Origin: Vulcanimicrobiota bacterium
GTDB lineage: Bacteria; Vulcanimicrobiota; Vulcanimicrobiia; Vulcanimicrobiales; Vulcanimicrobiaceae
Length of the DNA stretch: 64,000 bases
Assembly (NCBI GenBank): GCA_019232905.1
Contig: JAFANA010000098.1
Location: forward strand, 1-64,000
Direction of reading: 5' to 3'
Of this stretch, positions 58,390-64,000 are shown piece by piece; the first letter of the stretch is position 1; every line of letters starts with the position of its first letter. The notes under the pieces are model-generated. The model searched no databases. It saw only the letters and a list, made by a program, of their open reading frames with translations, and had not been told where the DNA came from. The translations under genes and the position numbers were made by a program.

Positions 58390-59916
58390 CTATTTAATGA
58401 TGAACGTCCAGGACTTCGTCGTAGTATTGCCGGCCCGGTCGGCGACGCGCACGGTGACGTGCACTTGTCCGCCGGGATAGGTGTACTGCGGCATGTATTG
58501 CACGTACCGTTCGGTGCGCACCGTATTCGCCGTAACGTCGCGCCCGTTGACCCAGAGAATGATGCTCGAGGGATTGACGGGTACGGCCTCCGTTGCGAAC
58601 GTCGCGAATATCGCCGGACGGTGCGTGTTCACGACGGCATTTTGATCCGGCGCAAAATCGTTGATGCCCGGCGGGCTGCCGGCGACCGAAAGGGTGCGCG
58701 ACGCTTGCGCGTCGGGAGCATCGGCGCCGTCGACGCGTAGATGCGCAATTATCGGTACGTCGCTGAAGTTGGCCGCGCGCGGCAGATTATACGTGCCGAC
58801 GTAGACGCCGGGGTTGCGCTCGGCCATTGACACGTTGGTCACATACGGGCCGATGTCGAACGTCGCTGCGCCGTGCGGCGTACCGTGGACGGTGACGGTC
58901 ATCGAATCACCGGCTTTGAGCGGACGGTCGGCGTCGAGATCGACGCTCGAAATAGACGCGCCTGATGCCGCCGTTTGCGGCGTGTCGACCTTGCGGCTGA
59001 GCAGAATCGAGCGTACCTCGTTCGTCTCGATGTTGTAGCGAACGCTCGCGATATCGCCGACTTTCACATCGGACATCTGCGCCGGTTTGCCGTTGAGCGA
59101 GAGTTGCGTCGTGCGCGACGGCGCGACGACGTGACCGTCGGTCAAGACGAAACGGTCGGCCGTCGCGGCTGCAACGGCGCCGTAGAACGAGCCGAACGCG
59201 TCTTCCACGCGCATCACGTGGCCGCTCTTATCGATATAGAGCCGCGCGAAGTCGCCAGGACGCACGTCGCCGAGCTCACCCGGGTCGGTGACATTCGCGT
59301 TTACGTCGTGCATTTCGACGACTGCATTGCGCGTGATCGGAATCGTCTTCACGGTTGCGTTCGTTGTCAGCGTCACCGTCGGCGGATCGGAGTTTACGTC
59401 AATTGCGGCGACCGTTCCGAAGCGCTCGATCTGATTGCCGCGCTGCACGACGCCGGCGTTGCTGCGTCCGACGAGTTCCGCATCGATCGACACGGTGTTC
59501 GTGCGCCGGTCGTACGTGGCTTGCGCGCCCAACACATCGGTAAAGAAGCGCAGCGGCGCGTACAGGACGTCTTTAAGTTCGACCGGCGCCGCATCGAGCG
59601 CGAGCGTCGCGGTGCCGTTATGCGCGACCGCGCTGCCGAGTGTTAGCGACACGACGTTTGCGCCGACTTCGGTCCAAATGAGTTTGCCGGTGCGATTGAA
59701 TTGCAAGCCGAGCGCCTCGATCGTGCGACGCACCGGAACGAATAGATGCCCCTGGATGAACCGCGGCGGCGGTTCGAGCGGCAGGCGCGAGTTGTTGATG
59801 ACGATCGAAATACCGGCCGGAGGCCTCGGCGTTGCTTTCGCCCGCGATTTCGCCGGCGGCGCCGCGGCGGTGAGCGCAACTACTAAGACGAGCGCAAGCG
59901 CGCGGGTCGGCGTCAC
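58390..59916 (-). CDS. Secreted protein with copper-amine-oxidase N-terminal (stalk-like) domain and C-terminal Ig-like domains
   Basis: 508 residues from the GTG at 59916, with GGAGGAG upstream and overlap of the glycosyltransferase stop. A signal peptide (ALALVLVVALTAAA) is followed by a copper-amine-oxidase-N-like domain (PPRFIQGHLFVPVRRTIEAL, VLYAPLRFFTDVLGA, RRTNTVSIDA), a middle beta-barrel-like segment (IPITRNAVVEMHDVNANV) and C-terminal Ig-like domains (MTVTVHGTPHGAATFDIGP, VHVTVRVADRAGN). Probably binds cell wall or surface polymer. The domain is common in diderms like the Eremiobacterota. Confidence 0.88.
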   Translation of the reverse strand: MTPTRALALVLVVALTAAAPPAKSRAKATPRPPAGISIVINNSRLPLEPPPRFIQGHLFVPVRRTIEALGLQFNRTGKLIWTEVGANVVSLTLGSAVAHNGTATLALDAAPVELKDVLYAPLRFFTDVLGAQATYDRRTNTVSIDAELVGRSNAGVVQRGNQIERFGTVAAIDVNSDPPTVTLTTNATVKTIPITRNAVVEMHDVNANVTDPGELGDVRPGDFARLYIDKSGHVMRVEDAFGSFYGAVAAATADRFVLTDGHVVAPSRTTQLSLNGKPAQMSDVKVGDIASVRYNIETNEVRSILLSRKVDTPQTAASGASISSVDLDADRPLKAGDSMTVTVHGTPHGAATFDIGPYVTNVSMAERNPGVYVGTYNLPRAANFSDVPIIAHLRVDGADAPDAQASRTLSVAGSPPGINDFAPDQNAVVNTHRPAIFATFATEAVPVNPSSIILWVNGRDVTANTVRTERYVQYMPQYTYPGGQVHVTVRVADRAGNTTTKSWTFIIK

Positions 59917-60925
59917 TTCTCCTCCAACGCTTCGGCGTAGATGTTCGCTGTTTCGCGCGCGGTGCGTTCCCACGAGAGCGTTCGCACGACACTCTTGCCG
60001 CGTTCGACAAGGTCGCGGCGCAGACTTTCATCGTCGAGCATCCGCCGCATCGATTCAGCGGCGGCTTCCGCATCGCCGACTGCGAACGGCAATGCGACAT
60101 CGGAAATCGGCTCCGGTATCGATTCGTCCGTCGCAATCACCGGACATCCGACCGCCATCGCCTCGACGAACGGCAAGCCGAATCCCTCGAGCATCGATGG
60201 ATGAACGAGCGCAACGGCCCCTGCGTAATAGGACGCAAGCTCTTGATCGCTCACGTCGCCGAGCGCAATTGCCTTACGCCGCGGCGTCGAAAGACGCTGC
60301 AGTTCACCATCGAGATCGTCTTTGCCGGTCAAGTAGAGATCGACTTCATACTCGTCGGGCAATGAAGACCACGCGCGCAAGAGTGTCGGGATGTCTTTAT
60401 GCAGCCGGTGATTGCCGACGTTCAAAAAATACGGCCGCTCACCCACGAAGGGAACCGTCGGATCGAAGAAGCGCTCGCGCGGTGCGAGCGGCACGATGCG
60501 AATCTTCGCCGGATCGACGTTAAAGAAGTGCACGAGGTCGGCAATCGTGCGCCGGTCCGACGTGATGATCCGTCTGGCTTTCAGACACGCGCGCTTCACC
60601 ACCGTGTTGTAGTACGGCCGAATATAAAACCGAAAGAACTGCGGGAAGCGCAAGTGGATGAGATCGTGGATCGTGAACACGAAGCGGCCTTCGGCGAAGG
60701 CGGGCACGTAGTGGGCCATGTAATGCGCGAGTGCAATGCGATCGCGCCACATTTCGAACGGCAACGCGATCTGCTCGCTTATCCCGAGATTCTCGCCCTT
60801 CGTATATTCGACGTACTCGTACTGCGGGGCAACATGCGGCAGACGCGCGACGACCTCGTGGATGTACGTGCGCATACCGACGGAGATACGTCGTCCGCAG
60901 CGCGCGTCCAGACCGATCCGCTGTT

Positions 60926-60929
<4 letters not shown>
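59913..60929 (-). CDS. Family 4 glycosyltransferase
   Basis: 338 residues from ATG 60929, overlapping the GT2 stop by four bases. GT-B fold motifs include FTIHDLIHLRFPQFFR, YFLNVGNHRLHKDIPTLL and HPSMLEGFGLPFVEAMAVGC with the catalytic Glu pattern. Likely adds a sugar to an envelope glycolipid or polysaccharide together with the GT2 gene before it. Donor sugar unknown. Confidence 0.93.
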
Positions 60930-63333
<2,404 letters not shown>

Positions 63334-63342
63334 CTATTCGCC

Positions 63343-64000
63343 TTACTCCCGGGTCCGCACCTTGACGTAGCGCGCTCTCTTGCCGTAATCAATACCGATC
63401 GTGACCTCGGCTGCCGGGAAAGCGGCACGGGCGAGCGCCTCGAGGTCCGCAATAATGGGCGGCGCGGCTTCCATTAGAACGATGCCGTCGAGCGCAAGCA
63501 GGCGCGGCGCATGTTTAAGGAAGCGCCGGTACTGATCGAGGCCGTCCGCCCCGCCGTCGAGTGCGATGCGCGGTTCGAAGCTGACGGGATCCGGCGAAGG
63601 CGCGATGTCCTTGGTTGGTACGTAAGGCAGGTTCGCGACGATCACATCAAAGAACGGACGAAGCGCCGGCGTCGACACGTCACCGATGAAAAACGTCAGG
63701 CGCGGTTCTACACCAAGACGTTGCGCATTTGCCATCGCCACGAGCAACGCATCGGCGGAAACGTCGATCGCATTCGCGTGCACGTTGGTTCCGGTCTCCG
63801 CGAGAATCGAGCACGCGATCGCGCCGCTCCCCGTTCCCACATCGAGCACGCGCGGACGCTCTTTGTCATTGATGAATTCAAGCGCTTCGTCGACGAGATG
63901 CTCGGTTTCCGGCCGTGGGACGAGCACGCGATTGTCAACGAGAAACGAATGGCCGTGGAAGCCCGCTGTTCCGAGGATATAGGGTAGCGGCTCACCGGAG
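63343..64000 (-). CDS. prmC: Release-factor glutamine methyltransferase PrmC (HemK), 5' part beyond window
   Basis: The ORF track starts at an internal Met, but the frame continues to the window edge: translation of 63928-64000 gives GEPLPYILGTAGFHGHSF, the standard PrmC segment before VLVPRPETEHLVDEAL. SAM motif I is VLDVGTGSGAIACSIL; the active-site loop reads NLPY instead of the common NPPY. The enzyme methylates the GGQ glutamine of RF1 and RF2. It is 21 bases upstream of pyrG. Confidence 0.93.
   Translation of the reverse strand, partial: SGEPLPYILGTAGFHGHSFLVDNRVLVPRPETEHLVDEALEFINDKERPRVLDVGTGSGAIACSILAETGTNVHANAIDVSADALLVAMANAQRLGVEPRLTFFIGDVSTPALRPFFDVIVANLPYVPTKDIAPSPDPVSFEPRIALDGGADGLDQYRRFLKHAPRLLALDGIVLMEAAPPIIADLEALARAAFPAAEVTIGIDYGKRARYVKVRTRE

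Overview
The window is about 64 kb of dense, moderately GC-rich bacterial chromosome with 63 likely protein genes. It also carries seven tRNAs, an A-type RNase P RNA and several intrinsic terminators. I see no rRNA, CRISPR array, insertion sequence, integrase or plasmid/phage gene. A TonB-dependent receptor, many lipoproteins with Gly-rich N-termini, a cytochrome/porin-like protein and FkbH/GT envelope genes point to a diderm. The Firmicutes-like housekeeping order (rpsU-yqeY-nfeD-floA-phoH-ybeY-dgkA-cdd-recO) together with copper-amine-oxidase-N/stalk-like domains suggests a deep-branching lineage such as Candidatus Eremiobacterota (WPS-2). That placement is an inference from gene content, not a database result.

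Region 1 (0-14 kb). A decayed SpoIIE-type phosphatase, two membrane proteins, and a LuxR-type regulator preceded by overlapping hairpins. Then comes a same-strand, tightly overlapping cluster: one large TonB-dependent receptor followed by five consecutive lipoproteins, one of which is PstS-like.

Region 2 (14-27 kb). Two tRNA-Ala genes, rnpB, and a PDZ/multi-TM/GAF membrane sensor that begins at the rnpB 3' end. Next are DUF1858 and DUF2203 proteins, rapZ-yvcK, a cystathionine beta-synthase/gamma-lyase pair (reverse transsulfuration), an esterase and a divergent GH35-like glycosidase, then tRNA-Leu.

Region 3 (27-40.5 kb). A kelch lipoprotein, a DHFR-like reductase and a remarkable nine-repeat protein that alternates basic and acidic blocks. 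A CXXCH/porin-like gene plus yceI follows, behind a DtxR/MntR-like palindrome, then aroA, a methyltransferase, several small proteins, an M20 amidohydrolase and a second PDZ/TM/GAF sensor paralogue.

Region 4 (40.5-48 kb). tRNA genes interleaved with tadA, a GHL15-like lipoprotein, a hexapeptide acyltransferase convergent with an ACP-FkbH pair, DoxX and an MGDG-type glycosyltransferase.

Region 5 (48-64 kb). A long minus-strand housekeeping array from prmC and pyrG through two glycosyltransferases, HIT, rpsU, yqeY, nfeD, floA, phoH, ybeY, dgkA-PAP2, corC-type, cdd, recO, ruvX and mltG to DUF1292.

Most striking observations: (i) the charge-alternating repeat protein; (ii) three genes (the MGDG-type glycosyltransferase, recO, phoH) whose conserved N-termini begin at AUC, AUU and CUG rather than a standard start, each behind a Shine-Dalgarno-like motif; (iii) the receptor-plus-five-lipoprotein locus; (iv) a two-gene FkbH-ACP module; (v) a tRNA-tadA-tRNA gene string.
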